DNA of 64,000 bases from an uncultured Clostridia bacterium (GTDB lineage Bacteria; Bacillota; Clostridia; Oscillospirales; Ruminococcaceae), in NCBI GenBank assembly GCA_947627985.1, contig CANQYD010000001.1, forward strand, positions 62,001-126,000, read 5' to 3'. Each line of letters opens with the position of its first letter. Within the stretch, counting starts at the first letter, position 1. The position numbers and the translations under genes are program-made. The notes beneath the pieces were generated by a model. It searched no databases and was not told the origin of the DNA. It saw nothing but the letters and a program-made list of their open reading frames with translations. Positions 15,237-24,407 of this stretch are shown here, piece by piece.

Positions 15237-16436
15237 ATGGGAATTTACGAAGAACTCAAAGAACGCGGGCTGATAGCTCAGGTGACGGACGAGGCGCTTA
15301 TCCGCGATCTCATCAACTCCGGCAAGGCGACGTTCTATATCGGCTTTGACTGCACCGCAGACAGCCTTACCGCAGGTCATTTCATGGCTTTAACGCTCAT
15401 GAAAAGGCTCCAGATGGCAGGTAACAAGCCCATCGCGCTTATCGGCGGCGGCACGACGATGATCGGCGACCCCTCGGGGCGTTCCGATATGCGGAAGATG
15501 CTGACCCGCGAGGACATCGACCACAACGCCGAATGCTTCAAAAAGCAGATGTCCCGCTTCATCGAATTCGGCGAAGGCAAGGCGATGATGGTAAACAACG
15601 CCGACTGGCTGCTTAATCTCAACTATGTCGATCTTTTAAGGGAAGTCGGAGCATGTTTCTCGGTCAATAACATGCTTCGGGCAGAGTGCTACAAGCAGCG
15701 CATGGAAAAGGGCTTGTCCTTCCTCGAATTCAACTACATGATCATGCAGTCCTACGACTTCTACTATCTCTTTAAAAACTACGACTGCAACCTCCAGTTC
15801 GGCGGCGACGACCAGTGGTCGAACATGCTGGGCGGCACCGAGCTTATCCGCAGAAAGTTAGGCAAGGACGCTTCTGCGATGACGATAACGCTCCTCACCG
15901 ACTCGAACGGCATGAAAATGGGCAAGACCGCCGGCAACGCTGTCTGGCTCGATCCCGACAAGACATCTCCCTATGATTTCTTCCAGTATTGGAGAAATGT
16001 AGGCGATGCTGACGTCATCAAGTGCATCAAGATGCTGACCTTCCTGCCGATGTCTGAAATTCACGAAATGGAAAAATGGGAGGGCTCCCAGCTCAACAAA
16101 GCCAAGGAAATCTTAGCATATGAACTCACCAAGCTCGTCCACGGCGAAGACGAGGCAAACAAGGCTTTGGAAGCCGCAAGAAGCGTATTCGGCGGCTCCG
16201 GTTCGAGCGAGAACATGCCGACGGTAGAGGTAGATACCCCCGAGATCGGCATTTTGGACGCTCTTGTAAAGGCGGCTCTTGCTCCCTCAAAAGGCGAGGC
16301 AAGAAGGCTTGTCCAGCAGGGAGGAGTGAGCGTTGACGATGAAAAAATCGGCGACGTCATGCATATCGTAAAGATCGGCGGCGGCGTTATCCTTAGAAAG
16401 GGCAAGAAGCAGTTTGTGAAGCTGATACAAAAATAA
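15237..16436 (+). CDS. tyrS: Tyrosyl-tRNA synthetase
   Basis: This class I synthetase attaches tyrosine to tRNA-Tyr. The 399-residue protein has the HIGH-like sequence GFDCTADSLTAGHFMAL (residues about 37-53) and the KMSKS-like loop GMKMGKTAGNAVWLDP. It ends in an S4 RNA-binding domain (SKGEARRLVQQGGVSVDD). AAGGAG lies 8 bases before the ATG. It is preceded by a T-box with a Tyr codon, which independently supports the assignment. It appears to be monocistronic: the next gene has its own promoter. Confidence 0.97.
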   Translation: MGIYEELKERGLIAQVTDEALIRDLINSGKATFYIGFDCTADSLTAGHFMALTLMKRLQMAGNKPIALIGGGTTMIGDPSGRSDMRKMLTREDIDHNAECFKKQMSRFIEFGEGKAMMVNNADWLLNLNYVDLLREVGACFSVNNMLRAECYKQRMEKGLSFLEFNYMIMQSYDFYYLFKNYDCNLQFGGDDQWSNMLGGTELIRRKLGKDASAMTITLLTDSNGMKMGKTAGNAVWLDPDKTSPYDFFQYWRNVGDADVIKCIKMLTFLPMSEIHEMEKWEGSQLNKAKEILAYELTKLVHGEDEANKALEAARSVFGGSGSSENMPTVEVDTPEIGILDALVKAALAPSKGEARRLVQQGGVSVDDEKIGDVMHIVKIGGGVILRKGKKQFVKLIQK

Positions 16437-16468
16437 ATATTAAATTTTTACCTTTTGACAATTTACAC

Positions 16469-16497
16469 TTGAATTCCTCCCCGGAATGTGATATACT
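16469..16497 (+). promoter_or_regulatory. Promoter of the GHL10 lipoprotein/amidase unit
   Basis: TTGAAT (16469-16474), 17-base spacer ending CGGAATGTGA, TATACT (16492-16497). It is identical at 26 of 31 positions to the asp23 promoter at 28957. Confidence 0.8.
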
Positions 16498-16528
16498 TAA
16501 TAGGATATTATTCCGAGGAGGCGTGAAG

Positions 16529-18349
16529 GTGAAAGGCTTTAGAAGATTTCTTTCAGCGGTTTTGATACTGTCTCTGCTATGCTCCTGTGCCGAGAGGTAT
16601 GAGGAGCCGATCGCTTCCGAATCGGTGCCGCCGTCGGTCATCATCGAGACCTTCGGCGCCGATTCTTCCGAGACATCATCGCCGTCCGAAGAAACCCTTT
16701 CCACCGAGCTTTTCCTGCCTTCTGTCACTCAGCCTCCCGAGACCACTACCGCGAGGATTTATAAAACCGATCCCCCCGAGACCGAGGCGGATATCACCGA
16801 GACCGCTGCGGAATCCGATGACGCCCCGTCGATCAGTCCCGCTTCAGGCTTCATGAAAGCCGTCAGCGATGTCAATGTCCGCAAGCTTCCCGACCCCGAC
16901 AGCGACAGGGCGGGTCATCTTGACAAAGGCGACAAGATCGAGATCACCGGGCTTTTGGCAAACGGCTGGGTCAGGGTCATATATAAAGGCGAAGAGGCGT
17001 ACATCAACGGCAAGTACCTGAGCACGGTATCGGATACCTCGGAGCCCCCTGTTACGGAGCCGACAGAATCCACCGAACCTCCCGCCACCACCGTCACGAC
17101 CACCGAACCCGTGACCACTGCTACCGAGGCGACCACCGTCACCACGACAGCCGCCACGACATCTGCAACCACTACAGTTACCACCACAGAACCCGAGGAG
17201 ACGGAGGACGTCACCGAGCCGGAGCCGATGGACGTTCTCATCTCGCCAAACGGCTATACGGCTCTGAATTACCCGGTCCAGAAGGCTGTCTGGCTTGCCT
17301 ATCTCGACATCGACGAGATGATAAAAAACGCCTCGGAAAGCGCTTTCCGGCAGAGGATAGCCTCCGAGTATGATAAAATAATTTCTCTCGGCTGCAACAC
17401 GGTTTATGTGCATGTTCGTGCATTCGGCGACGCATATTATTACTCCTCGATCTTCCCGTTTGCCGCCTCCTATGCCGACCGTGCGGGGGTCATGCCCCCC
17501 TATGATCCGTTAAAGATCATGATCGATGAGGCGCACTCCCGGGGGCTGAGCTTTCACGCTTGGGTCAACCCTATGAGAACGACCTCCGATGATAGATTTG
17601 AAGAGATCGACAGCAGCTGCATTTTAAAGCAGTGGTATGATTCAGACGCCACAAACGGCACGTTTTTGGTATATGACCGCTCTACCGACTACTACTGGCT
17701 GAGTCCCGCATATCCAGCCGTACGGGCGCTTATCTGCGCAGGTATAAGCGAGATCGTCTCAAACTACAACGTAGACGGCATTCATATAGACGACTACTTC
17801 TACCCGACGACTTCATCATCTTTTGACAAGACCGCCTTTGAAGCCTCGGGCGAGAAGGATCGGGCTTCATGGCGAAGATCGGTAGTTAGTTCACTTGTAA
17901 AGGAAATATATTCCACCGTCAAAGCCTGCAACGGCACGGTCCTGTTCGGGGTATCGCCGCAGGGAAATCTTGAAAATAACCGGGATTCTCTGTATGCCGA
18001 CGTCGCGCTGTGGTGCTCTCAGCCGGGATATCTTGATTACGTCGTCCCCCAAATTTACTACGGATTCAATGACAAACTGTCCTTTGATACCGCGATAAAG
18101 CAGTGGAAGGACACCGTCACCTACGGCGGCATAAAGCTTATCTGCGGGATTGCGGCGTATAAAGTCGGCGTGAACACCGAATGGAGCTCGGGCCGCATAC
18201 TTTCAGACGAGACGGATTATTCAAAATCCTCGGGATATGACGGAGTCGCATATTACCGAAGCGGCTCGCTTTTCGGCTCGGCGAGTTCGTCTCCGAAGCT
18301 CATGGAGAAGGAGACTGCGGCTCTTTCGGATTCCGTAAAGCAATTTTAA
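16529..18349 (+). CDS. Secreted lipoprotein with SH3 and GHL10 glycoside-hydrolase-like domains
   Basis: The 606-residue protein starts with a lipoprotein signal (lipobox LLCSC, Cys20). A Ser/Thr/Glu-rich stretch follows, then a bacterial SH3 domain at about residues 111-166 (VNVRKLPDPDSDRAGHLDKG...GWVRVIYKG), a very Thr-rich linker (167-238) and a GHL10/DUF187 barrel (240-600). Barrel motifs include NTVYVHVRAFGDAYY, HAWVNPMR, YNVDGIHIDDYFYP and LFGVSPQGN. Family members are thought to act on peptidoglycan or related glycans. The GTG at 16529 has GAGGAGG 7 bases upstream. The amidase gene follows after 15 bases. Confidence 0.87.
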   Translation: MKGFRRFLSAVLILSLLCSCAERYEEPIASESVPPSVIIETFGADSSETSSPSEETLSTELFLPSVTQPPETTTARIYKTDPPETEADITETAAESDDAPSISPASGFMKAVSDVNVRKLPDPDSDRAGHLDKGDKIEITGLLANGWVRVIYKGEEAYINGKYLSTVSDTSEPPVTEPTESTEPPATTVTTTEPVTTATEATTVTTTAATTSATTTVTTTEPEETEDVTEPEPMDVLISPNGYTALNYPVQKAVWLAYLDIDEMIKNASESAFRQRIASEYDKIISLGCNTVYVHVRAFGDAYYYSSIFPFAASYADRAGVMPPYDPLKIMIDEAHSRGLSFHAWVNPMRTTSDDRFEEIDSSCILKQWYDSDATNGTFLVYDRSTDYYWLSPAYPAVRALICAGISEIVSNYNVDGIHIDDYFYPTTSSSFDKTAFEASGEKDRASWRRSVVSSLVKEIYSTVKACNGTVLFGVSPQGNLENNRDSLYADVALWCSQPGYLDYVVPQIYYGFNDKLSFDTAIKQWKDTVTYGGIKLICGIAAYKVGVNTEWSSGRILSDETDYSKSSGYDGVAYYRSGSLFGSASSSPKLMEKETAALSDSVKQF

Positions 18350-18364
18350 AGATGTGGAGATAAG

Positions 18365-21256
18365 ATGAAAAAATTTCTATCACTCCTCTTGGCTACGCTG
18401 ATGATTATCGCGCCCATGAGCGAGTATTCGGACCTGACACTTTTTGCGGAGGAAAGCGAATCTGCACCGATCGCCCCGGATGAGGGCTTTTTGGCGTTTC
18501 CGGACAGCATGAAATCCTCCGTGATAACGATCGGTCGGGATATCTTTGCCGACCCTGCGCAGGAAGCCGAGGACACGCAGAAGGAGATAGATAAAATACT
18601 TGACGATTTTGAAGGATACGGCTTCAACACCGTCATCATCGACACCGAATGCGACGGAGTGACCTACTACGAGATCGACGAGCAGATATACACAAGAGGC
18701 TCACCCCTCAATATGCTGCTTGATTCCGCGGTCGCAAGGCACTTCTTTATATACATAACTTTTGATGTGAACGCGGCTCTGCGAAACAGTTCCTACACGT
18801 CTTTGGGGGACAAGATCGATTATCTTGCCTACTGCGTCCACAGAATAACCAGTAAATACCTTATCGACGGCATTATTTTGGAGGATTACTACTCGGAAGC
18901 CGGGGAGGAGAGCTATTCAATATACCGCTCTTCCGGCTCGGGGATAGGGTATGAAAATTGGCTTTTGGAAAATAATGCATATCTCTTCGGGCTTGTATCC
19001 GACGCCATCAGGGCTACAAGCTCCTCCGTCGCGGTCGGGATCGCGATAGACAATATGTGGCTCAACGACTCCTCCGATGAGCGAGGCTCCGACACCGACG
19101 ACGATTTCGAGGCATATAAAGACGGAAGCGCCGACACAAGGGGATATATCCTCGGCGGGCTTGCCGATTTCATGGTGGTATATTGCTACGGCGGACTTGA
19201 AAGCTCCAGCCTCGGTTTCAAAGAGGTATCGTCATGGTGGAACGACCTTGCCGAAGAGGCGGATATCCCGATGTTTATCAAGCACGCTAATTCCCGCGTG
19301 AGTTCATCTGATCGAAGCTGGGCTGTAGATCAGCTCGTAAAGCAGGTCATCGAAAGCGAGAAGCTTTCAAAATACCGCGGAAGCGTATTTGAAAGCTATG
19401 AACAGCTCGGCAGCAACCGCGTCTCCACCGACGCGCTGATGAAATATTACGACGGCAAGATCGACGTAAACGGTCTCTATTCAAACCTTAAGATGGTCCT
19501 TCCCGACAAGCGCGAGTTCGTGACATATGAGCCCACGCAGATTTTCCAGGGTACTTTTGATCCCAACTTCCCCGTCTATTATAATGATGAGGAATTAAAA
19601 CTCAACGAAGCCGGAAACTTCTACTTCGTCGAGGACCTCGACGTCGGTCTCAACACCTTCACATTCCGCAACAAGGCGGATAAGGTCACATACCGCATCA
19701 CAAGAAAAGTCGACGTCTTAAGAAGCGTCCTTCCGGAAGCAGGCACGGTAATGTATGTCGAAGGCGAATCGAGGATCGCGGTAGACGTCATCGCCTACAA
19801 GGGCTCGAAGGTCAGGGCTTCCTTAAACGGCGACACCATCACCCTCCAAGAGGAGGAGATCAGGGCTGACGACCTCGACGCGAACACATATTACACCCAC
19901 TTCACCGGCTACTTCGAGGCTCCCGAGGGAATCGTCGGCGAGGAGCAGGACCTCGGAAACATCACGATCTCCGGCTCTTACGACGAATTCAGCAAGGAAT
20001 CGGAGACCGCGGCTCAGGTCATCGTCAACGCGATACCCGTAACAGCCGAGGCGGCTCAGCTCGTGAGGATCAAGCATGACAATACTTTAACATATGATTA
20101 CTACACTACGGATAACATCGCAAACCCGACGAGCCCGCGTCTGCCGGCGGGTACGGTTGATCTGTATGTCAACACCGTCACCTACAATACCCAGTCCGAA
20201 GGCGTGACAAGAAGCTACGACTACTATCTCACACAGTCGGGTCTCAGAATAAGAGCCGACGCATGCGAGCTCATCGACGGCTACACGTTCATCGACAACA
20301 CCGCGGTCTTTAACGGCGCGTACACAAGCGGAGGCGACACGGTCCTGAGCTTGCAGCTGGGATATCAGACGCCGTTCACGGTCTCCTATGATTCTTTAAG
20401 CTATGAAAATCCGAACAAGGGCGATTATCTTGTAAGCAGCTTCAAGCCGGAATATGTTCTGATCACGTTCGATCACCTGACTTCCTACTCCGGCACGCCT
20501 TACTTCTCGGGAGACTGCATATTCAACTCCGGCGAGTGGAACACCGTCACCGTCAACGGCGAACAGAAATATCAGCTTAGATTAAGGCTTTCAAGACCCG
20601 GCGTGTTCATGGGTTACAAGTCGAGCTACGACGGAAACGGCGGGCTCACCATCACCTTCAACGGCTGTCCGACGTCGCTGTCCGGTGTGACGATCGCCAT
20701 CGACCCCGGTCACGGCTACAACACCAGCGCGACTTCGGTTGACCCGGGAGCCGTGGGACATGTAGTCGAGGCGGATATCAACCTCGCGATCGCAAAAGAG
20801 CTGACTTCTCAGCTAAGAAATGCCGGAGCAAACGTCTATATGCTTCCCTCCGACACGACATACATCAGCGTCTACGACCGCTCAAGCTACGCAAGAAGCC
20901 ACTACGACCCGGATATCTACATCGCCGTCCACTGCAACTCTGTGGAAAAGGGCGAGGGGGTCCGAGGGGTCGAGGCGTATTACTTCACGCCGTTCAGCCA
21001 GCCGCTTGCGGCAGCCGTATCGAGGAGGATGGCGAGCTACTACGAGCAAAACGTCTACGGCGACGGCAAAAACCGCGACAGAGGCGCCAAGTACAACTAC
21101 TTTGCCGTCACGCTCGAGCAGGAGTTTGCCTCAATTCTTGTCGAGTGCGGATTCGTCACCGACTACGACGAGGCGATGGCGATGAACAATCCCACCCATC
21201 AATCCGGTCTTGCCGGGGCAATAGTCGAAGCGGTCCGGGATTATTTACAGCGTTAA
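18365..21256 (+). CDS. N-acetylmuramoyl-L-alanine amidase with N-terminal GHL10-like barrel
   Basis: This 963-residue exported protein has a signal peptide of about 28 residues. The first 350 residues resemble a worn GHL10-type barrel (GYGFNTVIIDTE, YLIDGIILEDYYSEAG, DFMVVYCYGGL). About 400 residues of beta-rich sequence follow. A complete Amidase_3 domain spans 773-963, with zinc and catalytic residues in IDPGHG, VEADINL, AVHCNS and LVECGFVTD. It should cut the link between MurNAc and the stem peptide. Its partner gene upstream carries an intact barrel, so the two probably act on the same wall substrate, perhaps at the spore or septum. Confidence 0.88.
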   Translation: MKKFLSLLLATLMIIAPMSEYSDLTLFAEESESAPIAPDEGFLAFPDSMKSSVITIGRDIFADPAQEAEDTQKEIDKILDDFEGYGFNTVIIDTECDGVTYYEIDEQIYTRGSPLNMLLDSAVARHFFIYITFDVNAALRNSSYTSLGDKIDYLAYCVHRITSKYLIDGIILEDYYSEAGEESYSIYRSSGSGIGYENWLLENNAYLFGLVSDAIRATSSSVAVGIAIDNMWLNDSSDERGSDTDDDFEAYKDGSADTRGYILGGLADFMVVYCYGGLESSSLGFKEVSSWWNDLAEEADIPMFIKHANSRVSSSDRSWAVDQLVKQVIESEKLSKYRGSVFESYEQLGSNRVSTDALMKYYDGKIDVNGLYSNLKMVLPDKREFVTYEPTQIFQGTFDPNFPVYYNDEELKLNEAGNFYFVEDLDVGLNTFTFRNKADKVTYRITRKVDVLRSVLPEAGTVMYVEGESRIAVDVIAYKGSKVRASLNGDTITLQEEEIRADDLDANTYYTHFTGYFEAPEGIVGEEQDLGNITISGSYDEFSKESETAAQVIVNAIPVTAEAAQLVRIKHDNTLTYDYYTTDNIANPTSPRLPAGTVDLYVNTVTYNTQSEGVTRSYDYYLTQSGLRIRADACELIDGYTFIDNTAVFNGAYTSGGDTVLSLQLGYQTPFTVSYDSLSYENPNKGDYLVSSFKPEYVLITFDHLTSYSGTPYFSGDCIFNSGEWNTVTVNGEQKYQLRLRLSRPGVFMGYKSSYDGNGGLTITFNGCPTSLSGVTIAIDPGHGYNTSATSVDPGAVGHVVEADINLAIAKELTSQLRNAGANVYMLPSDTTYISVYDRSSYARSHYDPDIYIAVHCNSVEKGEGVRGVEAYYFTPFSQPLAAAVSRRMASYYEQNVYGDGKNRDRGAKYNYFAVTLEQEFASILVECGFVTDYDEAMAMNNPTHQSGLAGAIVEAVRDYLQR

Positions 21257-21298
21257 TTAAATTTTGCGACAAATGTCAGAAAGGCAGGAGAAAATAAA

Positions 21299-22147
21299 TT
21301 GTATAAAATCCTTAAGAAGCGGGAGCTCAACTCTCAGGTGACACTGATGGAGCTCTACGCACCTCTCATCGCCAAAAAGGCGAAGGCGGGGCAATTCGTC
21401 ATTTTCAGGATCGACGAGTTCGGGGAGAGGATTCCTCTCACGATCGCCGACTGCGACGTTGAAAAAGGCAGCGTGACCATCATCTTCCAAAAGGTCGGGA
21501 GATCGACGATCATGCTCGGCAACCTAAACGAAGGCGACAGCATTTTGGACCTTGTGGGACCTTTAGGCGTTCCGACCGAAATCCCCGAGGGAGCCAAAAA
21601 AGTCGCGGTCATAGGCGGAGGTGTAGGCTGCGCGATAGCATATCCCCAAGCCAAGGCGCTCTATAAAGCGGACGTGGAGGTCGACGTCATCGCGGGATTC
21701 AGAAGCAAAGACATCGTTATTTTGGAAGATGAAATGCGCGCCGTATCGACAAATCTTTACATCACGACGGACGACGGCAGCTACGGCATGAAGGGTTTCG
21801 TCACTAATAAGCTTCAGGAGCTCATCGACGCGGGAAATAAGTATGACTGCGTTATCGCGATAGGTCCGGTCCCGATGATGAAATTCGTCTGCGCCGTAAC
21901 AAAGCCCTACGGCATCAAGACCATCGTCTCCTTAAACCCGATAATGATCGACGGCACCGGAATGTGCGGAGGCTGCCGGGTAAGGGTAGGCGGTCAGATA
22001 AAATACGCATGTGTTGACGGACCCGATTTTGACGGTCACGAGGTGGATTTTGACGAGCTGATGAAGAGAAATTCCGCATACAGGGATATCGAAGCCCACG
22101 ACAGAGAGCACATTTGCAGATTGACGGGAGGAATTGCCAATGCCTAA
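21299..22147 (+). CDS. nfnA: NADH-dependent ferredoxin:NADP+ oxidoreductase, small subunit (NfnA/SudB type)
   Basis: This is the FAD- and [2Fe-2S]-containing subunit of an electron-bifurcating transhydrogenase linking NAD(H), NADP(H) and ferredoxin. The 282-residue protein has the flavin-binding RIPLTIAD element and the NAD(P) motif VAVIGGGVGCAIAYP. The C-terminal cluster motif is GMCGGCRVRVGGQIKYACVDGPDFDGHEVDF, with cysteines for the [2Fe-2S] centre. TTG is the start, with AGGCAGGAG upstream. It overlaps the large-subunit gene by 8 bases, so the two are translated together. Confidence 0.93.
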   Translation: MYKILKKRELNSQVTLMELYAPLIAKKAKAGQFVIFRIDEFGERIPLTIADCDVEKGSVTIIFQKVGRSTIMLGNLNEGDSILDLVGPLGVPTEIPEGAKKVAVIGGGVGCAIAYPQAKALYKADVEVDVIAGFRSKDIVILEDEMRAVSTNLYITTDDGSYGMKGFVTNKLQELIDAGNKYDCVIAIGPVPMMKFVCAVTKPYGIKTIVSLNPIMIDGTGMCGGCRVRVGGQIKYACVDGPDFDGHEVDFDELMKRNSAYRDIEAHDREHICRLTGGIANA

Positions 22148-23522
22148 CATGCAGCCCGAAAAAACGCGCCCGTATGAACAGGACCCGAAGGTCAGGGCGC
22201 ACAATTTCAAGGAGGTCACCTCCTGCTACACCGAAGAGGAAGCCTTAAATGAGGCTCAGAGATGCTTAAACTGCAAGAACAAGCCCTGCGTATCGGGTTG
22301 CCCCGTCGGCGTGAGAATACCCGAATTTATTGAAAAGATACGCGAAGGCTGCATCTCCGAGGCGTACGACATCATCAAGACCACAAACGGTCTGCCTGCC
22401 GTCTGCGGCAGGGTCTGCCCGCAGGAGAGCCAGTGCGAATCGAAATGCGTGCGGGGGATAAAGGCTGAGCCGGTCGGTATCGGCAGACTTGAGAGATTTT
22501 GCGCCGACTACATGGCGGACAAGTCCCAAGTCCCCGAAAAGCCGGAGCCGAACGGTCACAAAGTCGCCATCGTGGGATCGGGTCCCTCGGGACTTTCCTG
22601 CGCGTCAGACCTTGCAAAGCTCGGATATTCGGTCACGATCTTTGAAGCGTTTCACACCGCCGGCGGAGTTTTAATGTACGGTATTCCCGAGTTCAGGCTC
22701 CCGAAAGCCACCGTGCAGCGCGAGATCGACGGCTTGAAGGCTCTCGGAGTGGATATAAAGACGGATATGGTAATAGGCAAGATTCTTTCTGTGGACGAGC
22801 TCTTTGAGCAGGGCTATGAAGCCGTATTCATCGGCACCGGCGCCGGGCTTCCGAACTTCATGAATATCCCCGGCGAGTCGCTTGTCGGAGTTTTCTCGGC
22901 TAATGAATACCTGACAAGAACCAACCTCATGAAGGCTTATCTGGACGAATACGACACGCCTATCTCCAAAAACAGTGCGATTGCCGTTGTAGGCGGCGGA
23001 AACGTCGCTATGGACGCGGCAAGATCGGCTTTAAGACTTGGCGCAGATAAGGTTTACATCGTCTATCGCCGCTCAGCCGATGAAATGCCGGCAAGGCGGG
23101 AGGAAGTCCATCACGCGGGCGAAGAGGGGATAGAGTTTAAATATCTCACCAACCCCGTCGAGATTTTGGGCGACGAAAACGGCAGAGTGAGGGCGATTAA
23201 GTGCGTAAAGATGGAACTCACCGAGCCCGATCAAAGCGGCAGAAGGGGAGTAAAGCCGATACCCGATTCCGAGTTTGAAATTCCCGTGGACGGCGTCATC
23301 ATGGCTATCGGCACCTCTCCCAACCCGCTTATCAGATCAACCACTCCTGGACTTGAGACCAACCGCCGCGGCTGCTTCGTCGTCAACGAGGACATGCTCA
23401 CGACACGAGAGGGAGTTTATGCCGGAGGAGATGCCGTCACCGGAGCCGCAACCGTCATCTTGGCGATGGGCGCCGGAAAACAGGCTGCCGCTGCTATCGA
23501 CAGGTATATAAAGAACAAATAG
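22140..23522 (+). CDS. nfnB: NADH-dependent ferredoxin:NADP+ oxidoreductase, large subunit (NfnB/GltD-like)
   Basis: This 460-residue subunit has two N-terminal [4Fe-4S] cysteine groups (CLNCKNKPCVSGCP and CGRVCPQESQCESKCV), then an FAD motif VAIVGSGPSGLSCA and an NADP motif VVGGGNVAMDAARSALRLG. Alone it resembles the glutamate synthase small subunit. Its overlap with the nfnA gene and the absence of gltB make the bifurcating Nfn complex the better call. ATG at 22140 has GGGAGGA 7 bases upstream. The enzyme balances NADPH and reduced ferredoxin in fermenting anaerobes. Confidence 0.93.
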   Translation: MPNMQPEKTRPYEQDPKVRAHNFKEVTSCYTEEEALNEAQRCLNCKNKPCVSGCPVGVRIPEFIEKIREGCISEAYDIIKTTNGLPAVCGRVCPQESQCESKCVRGIKAEPVGIGRLERFCADYMADKSQVPEKPEPNGHKVAIVGSGPSGLSCASDLAKLGYSVTIFEAFHTAGGVLMYGIPEFRLPKATVQREIDGLKALGVDIKTDMVIGKILSVDELFEQGYEAVFIGTGAGLPNFMNIPGESLVGVFSANEYLTRTNLMKAYLDEYDTPISKNSAIAVVGGGNVAMDAARSALRLGADKVYIVYRRSADEMPARREEVHHAGEEGIEFKYLTNPVEILGDENGRVRAIKCVKMELTEPDQSGRRGVKPIPDSEFEIPVDGVIMAIGTSPNPLIRSTTPGLETNRRGCFVVNEDMLTTREGVYAGGDAVTGAATVILAMGAGKQAAAAIDRYIKNK

Positions 23523-23532
23523 GAGGTAAATT

Positions 23533-23931
23533 ATGTTTAAATCCGTATTGCTGACTGCCGCTCCGACCGGAGCAAGCGCCGCAGGATCGATGTACACCTT
23601 AATCTTCATGGTGCTGATGCTCGTCGTCCTCTACTTCATCATGATAAGACCCCAGCGCAAGAAGGAAAAAGCCGACGAGGAGATGCGCAAGAACGTGCAG
23701 GTCGGCGACGAGATCGAGACGGTCGGCGGGATCGTCGGAATAATCGTCAAGGTCGAGGAGAAGACGGTCGTCATCGAGACCAGCTCCGACCGCTGCAAGA
23801 TGAGGATCAAGAAGTGGGCGATCGCCCAGAATGTCTCGGCGACCGAGGAGAAAAACGCCGCTGCCGAGAAGGCAAAAGCAGCCAAAGAGGAGAAAAAAGG
23901 CAAGAAAGACGAGCCCATCGAGAAGGACTGA
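23533..23931 (+). CDS. yajC: Preprotein translocase subunit YajC
   Basis: YajC is a small inner-membrane protein associated with SecDF. The 132-residue protein has one hydrophobic helix (about residues 16-37, MYTLIFMVLMLVVLYFIMI) followed by the signature RPQRKKEKADEEMRKNVQVGDEIETVGGIVGII. The C-terminal 35 residues are a run of Lys, Glu and Ala, longer than usual and probably disordered. AGGAGG lies just before the ATG, and the gene follows nfnB by 10 bases. A strong terminator comes directly after. Confidence 0.92.
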   Translation: MFKSVLLTAAPTGASAAGSMYTLIFMVLMLVVLYFIMIRPQRKKEKADEEMRKNVQVGDEIETVGGIVGIIVKVEEKTVVIETSSDRCKMRIKKWAIAQNVSATEEKNAAAEKAKAAKEEKKGKKDEPIEKD

Positions 23932-23944
23932 TTCTAAAAAGCTT

Positions 23945-23988
23945 ATCCCCCGAATATCGTTTATAAAAACGGTATCGGGGGATTTTTT
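23945..23988 (+). terminator. Rho-independent terminator after yajC
   Basis: ATCCCCCGAATATCGTTT and AAACGGTATCGGGGGAT pair around a short ATAA loop, followed by TTTTTTAT. The next gene starts immediately after it, so that gene's ribosome site may lie in the hairpin's 3' arm (CGGGGG). Confidence 0.85.
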
Positions 23989-24360
23989 ATGCCATTTTTC
24001 AAAGCGGTCAGAATAGGTCTTTTGGGAGGTTTCGGGGTATTTTCGGCGGCATGTATCGGGGTGTCTTTACTACAGCAGTTTATGGATATTCCCGACCCCG
24101 TTATGAGCTTTTTCGGGATATTTATCCTCGGGCTTTCGTCGTTTTTCTCGGCATATTTTTCCACTCAGCTCTGCCGAACCAAAGGTCTGATACAAGGGCT
24201 TATCTGCGGCTTTGCGGTCTTTATGATATTATGCGTCTTTTCAATCATCTTTTCCGCCCCCGAGCTCAGTTTTGACATCTTAAAAAAGGCGCTTGCGATC
24301 ATCATCTGCGGCTCGGTCGGGGGTATCAAAGGAATCAACACAAAAAAGACCGGGCTGTAA
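23989..24360 (+). CDS. TIGR04086 family membrane protein
   Basis: This 123-residue protein has four predicted membrane helices and a C-terminal glycine motif GGIKGINTKK, as in the TIGR04086/YrzE-like family found in spore-forming Firmicutes near yajC/secDF. Its function is unknown. The ATG follows a terminator hairpin by only a few bases, and the only ribosome-site candidate is CGGGGG at 12 bases, so expression may be low or depend on read-through. It precedes spoIIIAA by 47 bases. Confidence 0.78.
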   Translation: MPFFKAVRIGLLGGFGVFSAACIGVSLLQQFMDIPDPVMSFFGIFILGLSSFFSAYFSTQLCRTKGLIQGLICGFAVFMILCVFSIIFSAPELSFDILKKALAIIICGSVGGIKGINTKKTGL

Positions 24361-24407
24361 TAAAGTTGTCCGAGCCGGAATATAATTTACAAAAAAAGGA
24401 GATTTCA

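Noticed and set aside
22140-23522. Glutamate synthase small subunit
   Set aside because: Sequence alone would allow it, but no large subunit is present and the gene overlaps the NfnA-type subunit, so the bifurcating complex is preferred.
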